A stretch of DNA of 64,000 nucleotides from Theocolax elegans (Eukaryota > Arthropoda > Insecta > Hymenoptera > Cerocephalidae), in the NCBI GenBank assembly GCA_026168455.1, contig CM047427.1, forward strand, positions 10,879,505-10,943,504. The letters run 5' to 3'. The notes under the pieces are model-generated. The model made no database searches and was not told where the DNA came from. It saw only the letters and a list, made by a program, of their open reading frames with translations. This document shows positions 44,501 through 55,788 of the stretch, piece by piece; the first letter of the stretch is position 1; each line of letters opens with the position of its first letter. The translations under genes were made by a program, and so were the position numbers.

Positions 44501-47500
44501 CAAATCTTTTCCTTTTTGGACAAGAATTGCACCGTACCCATAAGAACTCGCATCGCAATGTAATTCAGTTTCAGCATGAGGATCGTAAATAGCTAAAATA
44601 GGAGCTTCAATTAATTTTTTTTTAATTTCTCCATTGCATCCAATTCTATTTTTCCAAATTTAAATTCAGTGTCTTTTTTAACAAGATCATAAAGTGGCTT
44701 AGCAATGATTGAAAAATTTTCAATAAATTTTCGAAAATAAGAAGCCAATCCAATAAATCTTTGTACATCATGCACTTTTTTTGGAATTCCAAAATTCCTA
44801 ACAGATTCCACACCTTTCTTATTTGGTTTAATGCCATTTTGCGAAATTATATATCCTAAATATTCAATTTCCTCATAAAAAAATTTACATTTATCATTTT
44901 TTGTATATAATTTATTCTCAACCATTTTTTTAAATAAAATAGTCAAGACTTCTAAATGATGTTCAATTGATTCAGTCGCTACAAGGATATCATCCATATA
45001 TGTTATAACATCACCAGATTCAATTAAATCTTTTAAAACAGTATTAATAAATTTTTGAAATACTGAGGGACCAGTTTTTATGCCAAAAGGCATATACAAA
45101 TATTCGAATTGCCCATTTGGTGTAACAAATGATGTATATTTTATTGAATTATTAGCTATCTTTATGTGATGAAATCCATCTTTTAAGTCAATCAAACTAA
45201 AATATTTTTTATTTTTAAGCACATCAATGTTATCCTCAATCAAAGGTAATGGATAATTATTTTTCTCTACTATGTTATTCAGCGATCTGTAGTCAACACA
45301 CATACGCGTTTGTCCATTTTTCTTTTTGGTTAGTACAATGGGCGAACAGTATTCAGAATCACTAGGTCTAATAATACCTCTTTGTAAAAGATCGTCAGTA
45401 ATTTTTTTCACTTCTTCTTTCTCACAATATGAAAGTCTACGAGGCTTATAATAGAATGTCTGATCGCTTTTTAATTTAATTTCTAACTTTACATCAATTT
45501 TAGGTTCTGTTGGTCTAGCAGGTTCAACATATTCAGATTGAAAAATGTTTTTAAATTTGTTTTGAAACTCAAATGATATTTTAGGATTTATATCTAAATC
45601 ATCAGCCACTTTGTCATTTATATTTAGAATATGAATATTATATATTTCAGGTTTATTTTCAATAAAATCATTTTTGAATTCAACAATTTTTAAATCAAAA
45701 ACTTTGAAAAAATCTCTACCTAAGATTGCATTTGCAGTCATAATATTGTTTGATACCACAAATATTAGCATTCGTTTTTTGACATTGTTAAATGTGCAGT
45801 TTACATTAATGTTTCCAATAATGTTCATTTTAGTATTATTTATACCACAGTATTTCGTAATATTTTGATTTTCAAATTCAATTGAATTAGGATTAACAAA
45901 TTTCTCTTTTATAAAAGTAATTGGACTGCCGCTATCTAAAAGGGCTAAAAATTCAATGGAAAAAATTTCACCGTCTTCTTCGAATTCTAATGCAATTAAT
46001 TTAATATAATCATTTTCAATACAACCATTATCAACAACTGAAACTTCAGACTTTTTAGTATTATTTTTCCACAAATGACAATCTTTAATGATATGTTCCA
46101 TAGAGCCACATTTAAAACAAGAACCTTTTTCTCTCTTTTCTTTTTTACAATCATAGGATAGATGCGAATAATCTCCACAATTGAAACATCTTTTTTTAAA
46201 GTTAACCTCACTTTTATTTATTTTATCATTTGATTTTTGTTTATTATCAACAGAAGTTTTACTTTGATTTTTATCGGAACTGAAAGATTTTTTATTTCTC
46301 AATGAAATGTTATCAAATGCATTTAGTAAAGATTCTACAGTCAAAAATTGTTGCATTCGTGCTTGATCTCTCAAATTTTCGTCAATTATTCCATCAATCA
46401 AATATGTAATTATTTCTGACTCGTCAGTAGGAACTTTATTACCAAGAATAATTTTTTCGTGCACATATTCGCTAAAATTTTCTTGTCTTTACCAAACACG
46501 ACTTTCAAATTGTTTGCGTAATTTAATTTTATCTACTTTACGAAAAAACATTTTATGAAGAGCATTTAAGATTTCAATTGCTGTTAATTCAATGTGCTCA
46601 GGTTTTGAATGAAACCACATCAGTGCTTTACCTTTAAGTTTAGAACCGATTAAAACACGCGCAACATCGTTTGATAAATTATATATACGTATTAATAACT
46701 TAACCTGCCTTTCCCAACTTTCAAAATTTTTGCAAGTACCGTCGAATACATTCAATAATTCGCCAATAGCTCCAACATTCTTCAAAGAATTATCTTGCTG
46801 CCGTTGATTTGAACCATTCGTAATATTCCTTTGAGTCGCTGTATAATCGATCGTTGATATATTCGTTGACACCGGAAAACTATTGTTGTCACCTCGATTT
46901 GTAGCCGAAGTTTGGGGATCCACTGTAGATCTTGTCATACCCATTCCAATAGCATCAATATGCTGTCTCGAAAAATTTCGATGATTGCTATTTACATTTT
47001 CTATAGGAGTCACAATTTCAATCTCTTCATTATTATTATTTCTACAATTTAAATGGAAAAGAGTAGAATCATTATTCCGATTTTCAATAGCTTGAATAGC
47101 TCGTTGTAATTCTTTAATTTGTTGAGCCATTGCATCTCTTTCCTCTGTTAGATTCTCCACATTTCGAAGTGCATCTTGTAATAACGGGTTGTTGTTTTGA
47201 CAATATTCTCGTAACCAACTACCATCAGGATTTGCATCTTGAATCCGCTTGGTACTTTATCTCACTTCTGAAAATTGTAATGAATTTACAATTAATAATT
47301 AATTCAATCAATCTTCTTTATTTTTACATTGACATCTTTATTCGTCAAAAACAATCAATCAATTGAACAGAGCTGCGCATAACATAACAACGCGAACATA
47401 ACCACGACGATCGTCAATATATAATTACATTGTTAGTATATAATACCTTACAACAGTTTATAATTAATAACACTTATTTATAATCACAAACAATGAATAA

Positions 47501-49298
47501 ATAATAAACGTTTTTCTTATTAGCTCATTCGTAGGTGAAGACATCCCTCTATATTTTTGAAAACAAACATTACTCGTAACCTCTTATAAAATTATATATA
47601 CGTATAATAACTTAACCTGCCTTTCCCAACTTTCAAAATTTTCGCAAGTACCGTCGAATACATTCAATAATTCGCCAATAGCTCCAACATTCTTCAAAGA
47701 ATTATCTTGCTGCCGTTGAATTGAACCATTCGTAATATTCCTTTGAGTCGCTGTATAATCGATCGTTGATATATTCGTTGACACCGGAAAACTATTGTTG
47801 TCACCTCGATTTGTAGCCGAAGTTTGGGGATCCACTGTAGATCTTGTCATACCCATTCCAATAGCATCAATATGCTGTCTCGAAAATTTCGATGATTGCT
47901 ATTTACATTTTCTATAGGAGTCACAATTTCAATCTCTTCATTATTATTATTTCTACAATTTAAATGGAAAAGAGTAGAATCATTATTCCGATTTTCAATA
48001 GCTTGAATAGCTCGTTGTAATTCTTTAATTTGTTGAGCCATTGCATCTCTTTCCTCTGTTAGATTCTCCACATTTCGAAGTGCATCTTGTAATAACGGGT
48101 TGTTGTTTTGACAATATTCTCGTAACCAACTACCATCAGGATTTGCATCTTGAATCTGTCAATATATAATTACATTGTTAGTATATAATACCTTACAACA
48201 GTTTATAATTAATAACACTTGTTTATAATCACAAACAATGAATAAATAATAAACGTTTTTCTTATTAGCTCATTCGTTGGTGAAGTCATCCCTCTATATT
48301 TTTGAAAACAAACATTACTCGTAACCTCTTATAAAATTAGAAAAAAGTCAAAAAATACCAAATTTTTCCACCACTTCAACTCACAAGGGCTCCGGGAAAC
48401 GGATTTTATCCTAACTTTGGTATGTTTTTGTAATATAAAAGTATGAAGAAAGCCAAGTTATTACTTGCCCATATGTCAATGAAAATTACTTCCACTTTGA
48501 TCGCTTATAATTCGGAAATAAGCACTCAAACTAAAAACCAGAAGAAAGTTGAGTTCAAGTAGATATGATTTGAAAGAAAAGAAGCTTAAATTGCTAAATT
48601 TAAAGCAAAGTTATGAAGAAAATAAGAAATTGGAGAATTTTAGGCCAAAAGAAACAATAAATTTATTTTTAATTTTGTTAGAATTTCTTCAATTTCTTAT
48701 TGTCTTCATAACTTTGCTCTAAATTAAGCAATTCGAGCTTCTTTTTTTTTAAACCATATCTACTTGAACTCCACTTTCTTCTGGTTCTTAATGTGAGTGT
48801 CTTTCATAAAAATGGCCATTAGCTAGTAATAACTTGGCCGTCTTCATATTTTTATATTACAAAAGATATACCAAAGTTAGGATAAGATCCATTTTCCGGA
48901 GGTCAAATACTTGTCAAACGTAATGTAATCTACACTTTCGTCAATATATCCTATCGACTAAGAAAATTTTATTTTTCAGGGACACTGAGTTATGATTGCG
49001 CTAAATTCGAAGCAAGTAAGTATTATCCAAAAAAGCGTGTGAAAAACATGACTAACAATCAAAACGCTGAATTCTTTATATTCCAGAGGTGGGCGGCAAT
49101 CTCTATGTATCGAGATTTTGTGCCATAGAACAACTTTCTTGTGACGTGTACAAAGACCAGCTGGCGTTAAAGAAAATAGAACTTGTCGATTGCCAACGTT
49201 GCAATTCCGATTATTGCAATTCATCGAGTAATCTGAACGCTGGTATTTTCACGTCAATTGTCACGGCAGCAATAGTGTTAATTTTGAGCAAACAGTGA
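38531..49298 (+). CDS. Ly6/uPAR-type GPI-anchored protein 2 (four exons, 10-kb intron)
   Basis: Exons 38531-38600, 38673-38855, 48980-49015 and 49087-49298; all introns are GT/AG and phase 1. The predicted protein has 166 residues: signal peptide (MSFRRCSLLTLIGIALVISV), ten-cysteine three-finger domain from CYFC to CQRCNSDYCNSS, and a hydrophobic GPI-type tail ending LILSKQ. Exon 1 has exactly the length of exon 1 of the upstream paralogue, and the last two exons align with it residue by residue (YDCA..FE; FC...QLSC; C.RC.SD.CNSS), which is why I join exons across about 10 kb. Intron 2 contains a gypsy element, its partial duplication, a LINE fragment and fold-back elements, yet the splice sites are intact. 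Confidence 0.87.
39723..40075 (+). pseudogene. Decayed LINE reverse transcriptase fragment
   Basis: Readable RT motifs on the plus strand: NQFGFVKGKTTAYAI (from 39723), FLDLTKAFDTINH (about 39828-39866; motif A with its Asp) and GVLQGTILRPP (about 40003-40035; motif B). Stops at about 39905 and later interrupt it. It resembles Jockey/CR1-type elements and is unrelated in sequence to the two LINEs upstream. It is AT-rich and old. Confidence 0.75.
40982..41452. mobile_element. Old fold-back element
   Basis: A decayed inverted repeat. The left arm contains AAAAGTGGAAAATACACT near 41005 and the right arm CAGTGTATTTTACACTTTTA near 41415, with GAGATATC/GATATTTC outside them. Matching continues inward through AGTTATATAG/GTTATATAAC-type blocks. 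Edges are approximate and no target duplication could be fixed. Confidence 0.6.
41453..42727. other. AT-rich intron DNA
   Basis: Part of Ly6-2 intron 2. No gene recognised. It ends at the gypsy-2 target site ACAG (42724-42727). Confidence 0.55.
42728..42907 (-). repeat. 3' LTR of gypsy-2
   Basis: 180 bp with TGTAATG...CCTTACA ends on the plus strand. It matches 47276-47452 with no substitution seen, only three length differences in T- or TA-runs. Confidence 0.93.
42948..44236 (-). pseudogene. Gypsy-2 integrase region
   Basis: The frame 44236-43427 holds the zinc finger (HDEFGHLGVEKT...NCCKC), catalytic Asp in IHIDHMSI, Asp in IISDRATCF and Glu in QANGQVERLNRT; the last two are separated by exactly 35 residues, the canonical D35E. 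It breaks in an A-run near 43440 and continues in the next frame through 43364-42948. That part covers the integrase C-terminus, with KFKGPYEIAKIL as the GPY/F motif. The region upstream of the ATG at 43364 reads on as WPKVILEIEFAINN in the shifted frame. Confidence 0.88.
44237..46488 (-). pseudogene. Gypsy-2 CCHC-protease-RT-RNase H region
   Basis: The frame 46464-44611 encodes 617 residues: knuckles C93-C106 (CFNCGDYSHLSYDC) and C116-C129 (CFKCGSMEHIIKDC), protease DSGS (Asp177), RT Asp426 in FSLIDLKDGFHH and YMDD at 489-492. It breaks in a run of nine A (minus strand, about 44612-44628). RNase H then continues in another frame (LHCDASSYGYGAILVQKGK, about 44500-44560) with a TAA in a second T/A-run near 44325. 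This frame is the same as the gag frame upstream, separated only by one TAA at 46491-46489. Confidence 0.88.
46489..47229 (-). pseudogene. Gypsy-2 Gag region
   Basis: An open frame from about 47229 to the TAA at 46489. No ATG lies at its beginning; the first in-frame ATG is at about 47130 (MAQQIKELQRAIQ). An N-terminal coiled-coil-like stretch and an Asn-rich middle precede a capsid-like segment (LNVFDGTCKNFESWERQVKL ... KALMWFHSKPEH). The reading frame resumes at once after the stop with RQENFSEYVHEKIILG, so a single nonsense codon splits Gag from the downstream polyprotein. Confidence 0.8.
47276..47452 (-). repeat. 5' LTR of gypsy-2
   Basis: 177-bp partner of 42728-42907 with the same TG...CA ends. 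A recognisable tRNA primer site next to it was not found (the adjacent minus-strand sequence starts ATTTTCAGAAGTGAG). Confidence 0.9.
47591..48341 (-). repeat. Tandem duplication of gypsy-2 gag, LTR edge and flank
   Basis: This unit repeats 46679-47590 (5' part of gag, LTR and about 140 bp of host flank ending CCTCTTATAAAATTA), but about 160 bp covering the gag head and most of the LTR are missing at about 48154. The junction at 47590 has AAATTA microhomology. The gag pieces are at 47584-47856 and 47847-48071, split by a one-base A-run difference near 47884. The duplication arose after gypsy-2 inserted. Confidence 0.88.
48384..48913. mobile_element. Fold-back element C, CAAGG ends, TSD TCA
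   Basis: A 530-bp palindromic element with the same arm sequence as element B (CTCCGGGAAACGGATTTTAT, CTAACTTTGGTATG and the AAGCCAAGTTATT region), though its terminal bases have decayed. It is flanked by TCA at 48381-48383 and 48914-48916. It lies 66 bp before exon 3 of the second Ly6 gene. Confidence 0.83.
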
Positions 49299-50032
49299 TA
49301 AATAAGATCTGGCGTAAATATTTATTTAGAATTAATTAGGCGAAAGTGCTATGATCGACTGTAAACAATACAATATATACTTAACAAATTCAACAATATT
49401 TTCTTGGTACTTAATTCGAGTAAAACCAACGTACTATTTAAAAATCATTTACGTGCAAACCTCTGCTAGAAATCATAACAGATTTTTTTGTCAATCCTTA
49501 GCTACTTTTGAGGAAGTGAGGTAATTCTTAGATATCGATTCAACTAAATCTCAGCTAAGCGTCAAACTTTTAATCAAACTTTATCAAATAATATTACTTT
49601 ATAATACAGGTTACGCATATATAAGTAAGTATAATATATATATTGTTACAATATTACTATTAATATACATTAATATGTATTTTGCTAATTTCAATGTACT
49701 TAAAGCTTATATTTCTATTTTTAGCTAATTTCGTTGCAATTCGAGTTACCTAATTTTTAACATCTTAATCAAAAAGACTAGTTAATTTTCTAGCAGGGTT
49801 AACGACGTACAACCGGTTTTGTCATCCTAATGATTCCTACATTAACAATCTCGCGTAAAACAAAAACGGTAAATAAAGGTGGTAACAACTTTGGCAGGAT
49901 GTCCGTATGGGCAATTTTGAAAAAAAAAAATATATATATGCATCGAACTTGACCTGTTTTTCGCACGACCCAGTTCGCTATATACGTGCGCGAAAAAAAA
50001 GAAGTGCGATCGTATCGACCGATCCCGATCAG

Positions 50033-50067
<35 letters not shown>

Positions 50068-52957
50068 CGCTTTGTATACTTCCGGCTTTGCATCTCGGTA
50101 AACCGGACTGACCAGTCCTTCGACGAATAACCAGTTGATTCTTTTGCATCTCCGTGTCGAATGAAAAGTGATCCTGGGAATAACAATTTTCTTTTTGTAT
50201 ATTATATACGCGGTGCTTTGATAATAAAGGAAAAATTTATTTTACTACGACATGGAAATGTTGTAATTGTACAATGGTCGATTACTTGTTCGCGCTTAGT
50301 GTGTTTAATTAATTTGTTACATCGAGTCAAGTACAAAGTTGATAATTTACATTTTATTTGTTGCCGAGTGTAATATAAACCGCGTGTATATTAACTGGTA
50401 GTATAACTATTTTTTATGTGAGATTTATTTAATTTACACCGACGACACATGGCCATTGCTGATATAAGGTATGGTATATAACTGGTTTCACGATGAAAAT
50501 AAACCAAAGTTAATAAACATACATTTACGAATGTTTCTGCGTAAATTAATGAACCTGTGTTTTACGAGTATAAAACAAAAATGTTAATTATTATGTTGAA
50601 TCGTTTTGATAAACGGTACATTTATAAAAATATGCAGTAGTATTTATTTAAGTTTTCACGTTACAAATTGTTATGGTAACCTTGCAAACACGATATTAGG
50701 AACTATATGCTGTTCGTCAAGAAGTTGAAATCTCACCAAGTTTGTAAATATATTTTCAACATCTTCATTTAATGCACAAATCATGAATTTGATTGTTTAT
50801 TTTATAAACATTATCAAATGTATAAAAAAATTTTTTCACCCTCATGAAAATAATTACATTATTTTCATTGTGTCATATAAACCCCATTTGTCACAAATGA
50901 AGAATACACATATCCCTTCGATGAGCAAAAATTAAATGTTTCAGATGTTTTTTTAACTTGTTAAAATTAAAGACATTAAGGTATTGTCACAATTTTAAAA
51001 AGTGAAAAAGACTATTATTTTTAAGCACTTTCTTAAACTGAATTTTCAGTCTGCACTTTCTTAAAATTATTACTGATTAGGCACCTTCTTAAAATTACTT
51101 TTGAGTTGGCATCCTTTCGCACTAAGCCGACGAAATAATGTTAAAATATAGATTTAATTTTTTTACTTTCGACACAGAAACATATTGCTAATCGGTGTAG
51201 GTAGTTATATTATAGACATAAGTTAGGGAGTATCAAAATCAACTTTTATCCTTCCTACCTTATCAAGTGAGCTGAATAAAGAATTCAATTAAAATTCTTA
51301 CATTCATTATTGCAGTAGATTAATTACAATATGATTTGTTTACAAAACGATTGACCTTTGTACAAAATTTGAGAGTTAAAGACATTCGCGTTTTTGAGAA
51401 ATCTTTTACCAAAAGGTGTTGAGTATGTTACACGCTACTTGTTTCATATTTTTTTGTAAGGGATGGTTCACGGAAACGCTATTGCATTTTAGTCCTAAAT
51501 TGTTCACAGAGAACAATCATTTGTAAACAAAAACGTGTGTATTCTCCAACTTTTTTAAATATCATATTTAACATAAATTATAATTGAATTCTTTGTTTAG
51601 CTCGGACTTTGGAACCCCGATAAATTTTAAAAATCAATTACCAAAATATCTTGAAACCATGCAACTAAATAAATTAACAACGAGACGATCAGGAGTTAGG
51701 TTCCTGGATTTTATCGAAACTAATAGTTTAGTGATTCGTATTGTAACATAACGAGTTTAACACCTCCTTAAAAGTATCTTTTTCTTCTTTTCTCTAATTC
51801 AATTATCGTTACGATCAGCACAATGTCAATGCTCGCGTATCACCATACCAAACACTTTCGTTTCCGACATCTCAAATTTCACGCGACGACTGTTCAAACT
51901 CAATTAGACAAAAAAAGAAAAACTTCACGTAAAATAACACTGATTAATACAGTGAGTAAGCGACGATTTCTTCGGTTACATCCACGGTTGGATAATGAAA
52001 AAAAATATATGTCTAAACTCTCCTATTCTCGATATAAATTGAAGAAAGACGTAAACAGTATCACGGGATACCTATACACCTCTTACCTTTCGTTTTCGGT
52101 CGCGTTTATCCAACCGCGAAGTTGGCAAGTGTGCCGCAGCTCGCGAATCCATTACGGTATTTTCGTCGTAAAACGACACATTCGACGTAAGTAATACGCA
52201 TGATTTGCGATGAGAATTGCGAAAATTTTCATCCTTACACGTACACACACACACACATGCTCACACATACATGCAGTTATGTATGTATATTCGGTCGGTT
52301 ACGGTAGGTTAGTCAATAGGTAAAAATATTATATCCCCAGTCCTAGTTTCCATATTTTTGGAATCGCTAAATTATTCACTTTGTTAACGATAAAAATAAT
52401 GATTACGAATTAGCGTTTACGATTTTCTTTGGAAGAGGAAAATATACATTTCACATGTATGGTGCTAACGAGACTGTAAAAAGTGCCACTTTATTATATT
52501 TATTCATTTAAGTTACCGAATAGAACGACAATAATATATAAAATAATTTGATATAAAGTATGAGATGTTTTCTTTAAGTTGTTCAAAACTTTAATTTTCA
52601 AGATAGTGAGTTTGGTATCCGAAAATGAATCCTCTTGACATAGATTGCACTGTCATTCTTGGTTTGAACGAATAACTTAATTAACCTTTAAATTAATTAA
52701 CCCTTAAAGTATACGATTTGAAAATTTTAATTTGTTATTTGTACTGAAAAGCGGCCTGGAGTCCCAAAGTCAGAACCAAACTTAGATCGGATGTTGCCGA
52801 GTCAGACCATGACGCCTCAAAGCGTCATCCTGTTCCTTTAGTGGACAAATATTGAATTGCATAGCTTAAAACATAAGGAAGTACCTGACGTTTTAATTAT
52901 TAAGAAAAAATAATTTTTTTAATAATTATTGAATAAACCAATTTTGGTCGGTAATTA
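49299..52957. other. AT-rich intergenic DNA with microsatellites
   Basis: A (TA)n tract is at 50037-50066 and a CA-rich tract at about 52240-52275. A 123-codon plus-strand frame (51823-52194) starts in fair context and ends next to a GTAAGT, but it has no recognisable domain and a composition that could arise by chance. I leave it uncalled. Confidence 0.5.
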
Positions 52958-52961
52958 TTAA

Positions 52962-55784
52962 GGGGTCAAGCCTGGGTTAACTGCTCAAAAAATCGATTTT
53001 TTTTTTATTAACTTTTTTTAAAGTATTTCTTACATAAAACATTATCCCAAAATTTGAAAAAAAACAAAAAATTTTTTCGCAAGTTATAATTGAAATAAAG
53101 TAAGCATCAATAGACATTATTTCTCTAAAATTATTTTTGCAAAAAAAGACATTTTATTTTAATTTAACTAAAATAATAATTGCGAGGTTTTCGACGTTTA
53201 CATACAAGTATATTAAACGAAGCAACTATCAAGCGTAGAGTTTGGTAAAGTAGAAATCTACTTTACCATACGATTCAAATTTAATAGTTAATAAATAAAT
53301 GATTCTTTTTACTCTAATATACTGCACAAATACGTACAGTTCTATTTGAAGTAAATATTGCCTGCATTGATAAAGTATTTACATTATTTTAGTAAATACT
53401 CAGGGGATTTTAAATTAAAAGTATATTTTTAACTTTAAATTTTATTAGTTTTAAGAAATTAATTATAAGCTTATACAAAAAACGAGCAGTAAAACAAATG
53501 CCAGACTCAAGTAACAGAATACCTGGTACATCTGCTCATAAAAAAATTATCAACATCAGTAAGAACCAACTACGATGCACTTCCATCAACATTGATCCAG
53601 ATCAAGTAAAAAGTTAAAAACTGATACCATTGAAGAAAGTAGCACAGAAAATAGAATTATTGATATATCACTACTTTTCCCAACATTAGAAGAATTTTTA
53701 GTTTTTCAGAATTGTCATGGTACAGTTAAATTTTCTGAAGTTGATGTGAGAGGTTTGGGAAGTAAAATAACAATAACATGTACAAACTGTTTTAAGGTAT
53801 TTGTTATTGATTCAAGTAGAAAAGTTGGAAAAAAAGTAACGCTCATGAAATAAATAGACGTTAGTGTACACAATGAGAACTCTTGGTCATGGGCATGCTG
53901 GTTTAGTTACTTTTTGTGGAAATATGGATTTGCCGAGTCAAGTTCCTCACAGTAATTATGACATTATTAATACAGAGATAAAAAATGTTTGTAAAGAAGT
54001 TGGTAAACAGTCTATGAAAGCAACTGTCGAGCAAGTATATGATTCAACAAGTCAGAATTGCCATATAAGTGTATCAGGTGATGGTTCTTGGAGGAAGCGA
54101 GGATTCAATTCTCTTCAAGGTGTTGATACTGCATGAGAATGAAAAAGTAATTGACGTTCCTCCAAAGCAATATTTTTGCAGAGCATGTGAATTGCGACCA
54201 GAAGAAGAAACAAAAGAATATAGAGAGTGGTACTTTACGGCATGAAATATACTAATTATATTGGAGGTTTGAAACACTTTCACAAATAAGTACACATAAA
54301 ATAATTTCAACCACATAATATCGCACTAAGCACAAATACACTGAGCATAACAAAACACTTGTTTATAATTTTATCTGTATTCTGCAAATATTGTATATCT
54401 AAGTGTTGACACATTGGTTATGCTGAAATGGAGAAACAAAGAATCAATTTCTTGACATAAACAAAATATAAATTTAAGGTTATGCAAATACTTATCTGAT
54501 ATAATTTGTTCATGCAGTTTTATAAACCACTTGTTTTTTTTACTTATTTTATTTAGATATTATATAATATAATATATATATAATATATAATTCTACTTGA
54601 TATTATAATAGCTTAAAACTGAACTACAAACGTGTGGCTGGTGCACACTTCCATTAGCAGCTGTAACACTATATATGCCTCTCTCTTTCTCTATCACGTG
54701 ACAAGGCAATCCGAAAAATCAATAATTTTATGGAAGACTTGTCATGTGAGAGAGAGAGAAAGAGATATTGTACACAACTGTCAAACAGTATTTGTTTTTA
54801 CTGCATTCTTTACATACTTTTAATTAAATTTAATGCTTATAATAAAAATTATAATCATATAATATAATATAATAATCATAGTATAAATATTATTATATAA
54901 AATAGTCATAAACTATATATAAAATAATCATGTATTAATATTCAATAATAGCTAAGTATTCTTTTAGTTTTAAAAAATTTTATTCCTCTTTTTATAAAGA
55001 AACTGATTCTTGAAGTTGACTTTCTGTTATTTTAGATAATACATGTATATTAAAAAAATATACTGAGTATTATATTAATAAAACCAGAAAAAAGTCACTA
55101 TAAACCTATTAAATAAACATATTATTAAGATTACACATACAAATTGTACGATACCTGAAGAATATGGTATTAGAATTATAAAATAAGTAAAACTTTAAAT
55201 CTAATAAGTGAAACTTTAAATGCATTTATCTCATTATTGGTTTTTTAATGATTTTAGCTTACTTGCCGCAGGATATTTCAGAGCCAGGTTGATGAATCAC
55301 TTTGAAATTTTGGGGAAACTTTTAAAATATATATTTCTATGGACTTATGTTGCCCAATTTTCAAAAAGATAAGTTTTAGGTGAATGTTATGTACGTATAC
55401 GTACATAACATTCACTATTTTTCTTGTTATTATCAACTTTTATATTTAATACATTGTTATTAATTTTTTTTCAGAAAAGGAAAAACATAAGTCTGTAAAC
55501 GTATATTCCATGAACATTTTAAGCCTTATTAGACATTAAAAGATGCATTCAATGCTTCAATATCCTACGGCAACTGCAAAAATTAATCAATTTTTTAATA
55601 CCATTATAAGTTTAATAACCAGGATTAAAAATGCATTATAAACATTTTTTATATTGATAAATATAATGTATAATACATATATATTATGTAAAAAAAATTA
55701 ATATGTGAGAAGAATTAAAAAAAAAAAAATTATTCTAATAATAATTATTTATTTATTGAAAACATTTAACCCAGGCTTGACCCC
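52962..55784 (+). mobile_element. Decayed DNA transposon with 19-bp TIRs and TTAA duplication
   Basis: Both ends carry GGGGTCAAGCCTGGGTTAA in inverted orientation (52962-52980 and 55766-55784), flanked by TTAA (52958-52961 and 55785-55788). The 2.8-kb interior contains a broken transposase. The TTAA target and GGGG start resemble the 514-bp element at 22782-23295, although the rest of the TIR differs. Superfamily: TTAA suggests Kolobok or piggyBac rather than a classical Mutator element with 8-9-bp duplications. Confidence 0.88.
53498..54244 (+). pseudogene. Mutator-like transposase remnant
   Basis: At least four frame segments read in order: MPDSSNRIPGTSAHKK (from ATG 53498); then FSEVDVRGLGSKITITCTNC (about 53730-53795), a metal-binding-like stretch; then YTMRTLGHGHAGLVTFCGNM and SVSGDGSWRKRGFNSLQG (53864-54136); then VIDVPPKQYFCRACELRP and EYREWYF (to about 54240). 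This order matches the Mutator-like transposase domain found in many uncharacterised arthropod proteins; the GDGSWRKRG motif holds a likely catalytic Asp. The C-terminal half is missing or unrecognisable. Inactive. Confidence 0.75.
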
Positions 55785-55788
55785 TTAA

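Larger units (their letters stand above)
42728..47452 (-). mobile_element. Ty3/gypsy element gypsy-2 with short LTRs
   Basis: A 4725-bp element on the minus strand with LTRs of 180 and 177 bp and a 4-bp duplication ACAG (42724-42727; 47453-47456). Domain order: Gag, two CCHC knuckles, aspartic protease, reverse transcriptase, RNase H, integrase, apparently designed as one long frame. The three frameshifts I can place fall in A-runs, and LTR copies differ only by short indels, so the insertion is young. It sits in the large intron of the second Ly6 gene, in antisense orientation. Confidence 0.93.

Noticed and set aside
51823..52194. 123-codon frame followed by GTAAGT
   Set aside because: Basic, low-information composition without a domain; length is within chance for this much sequence.
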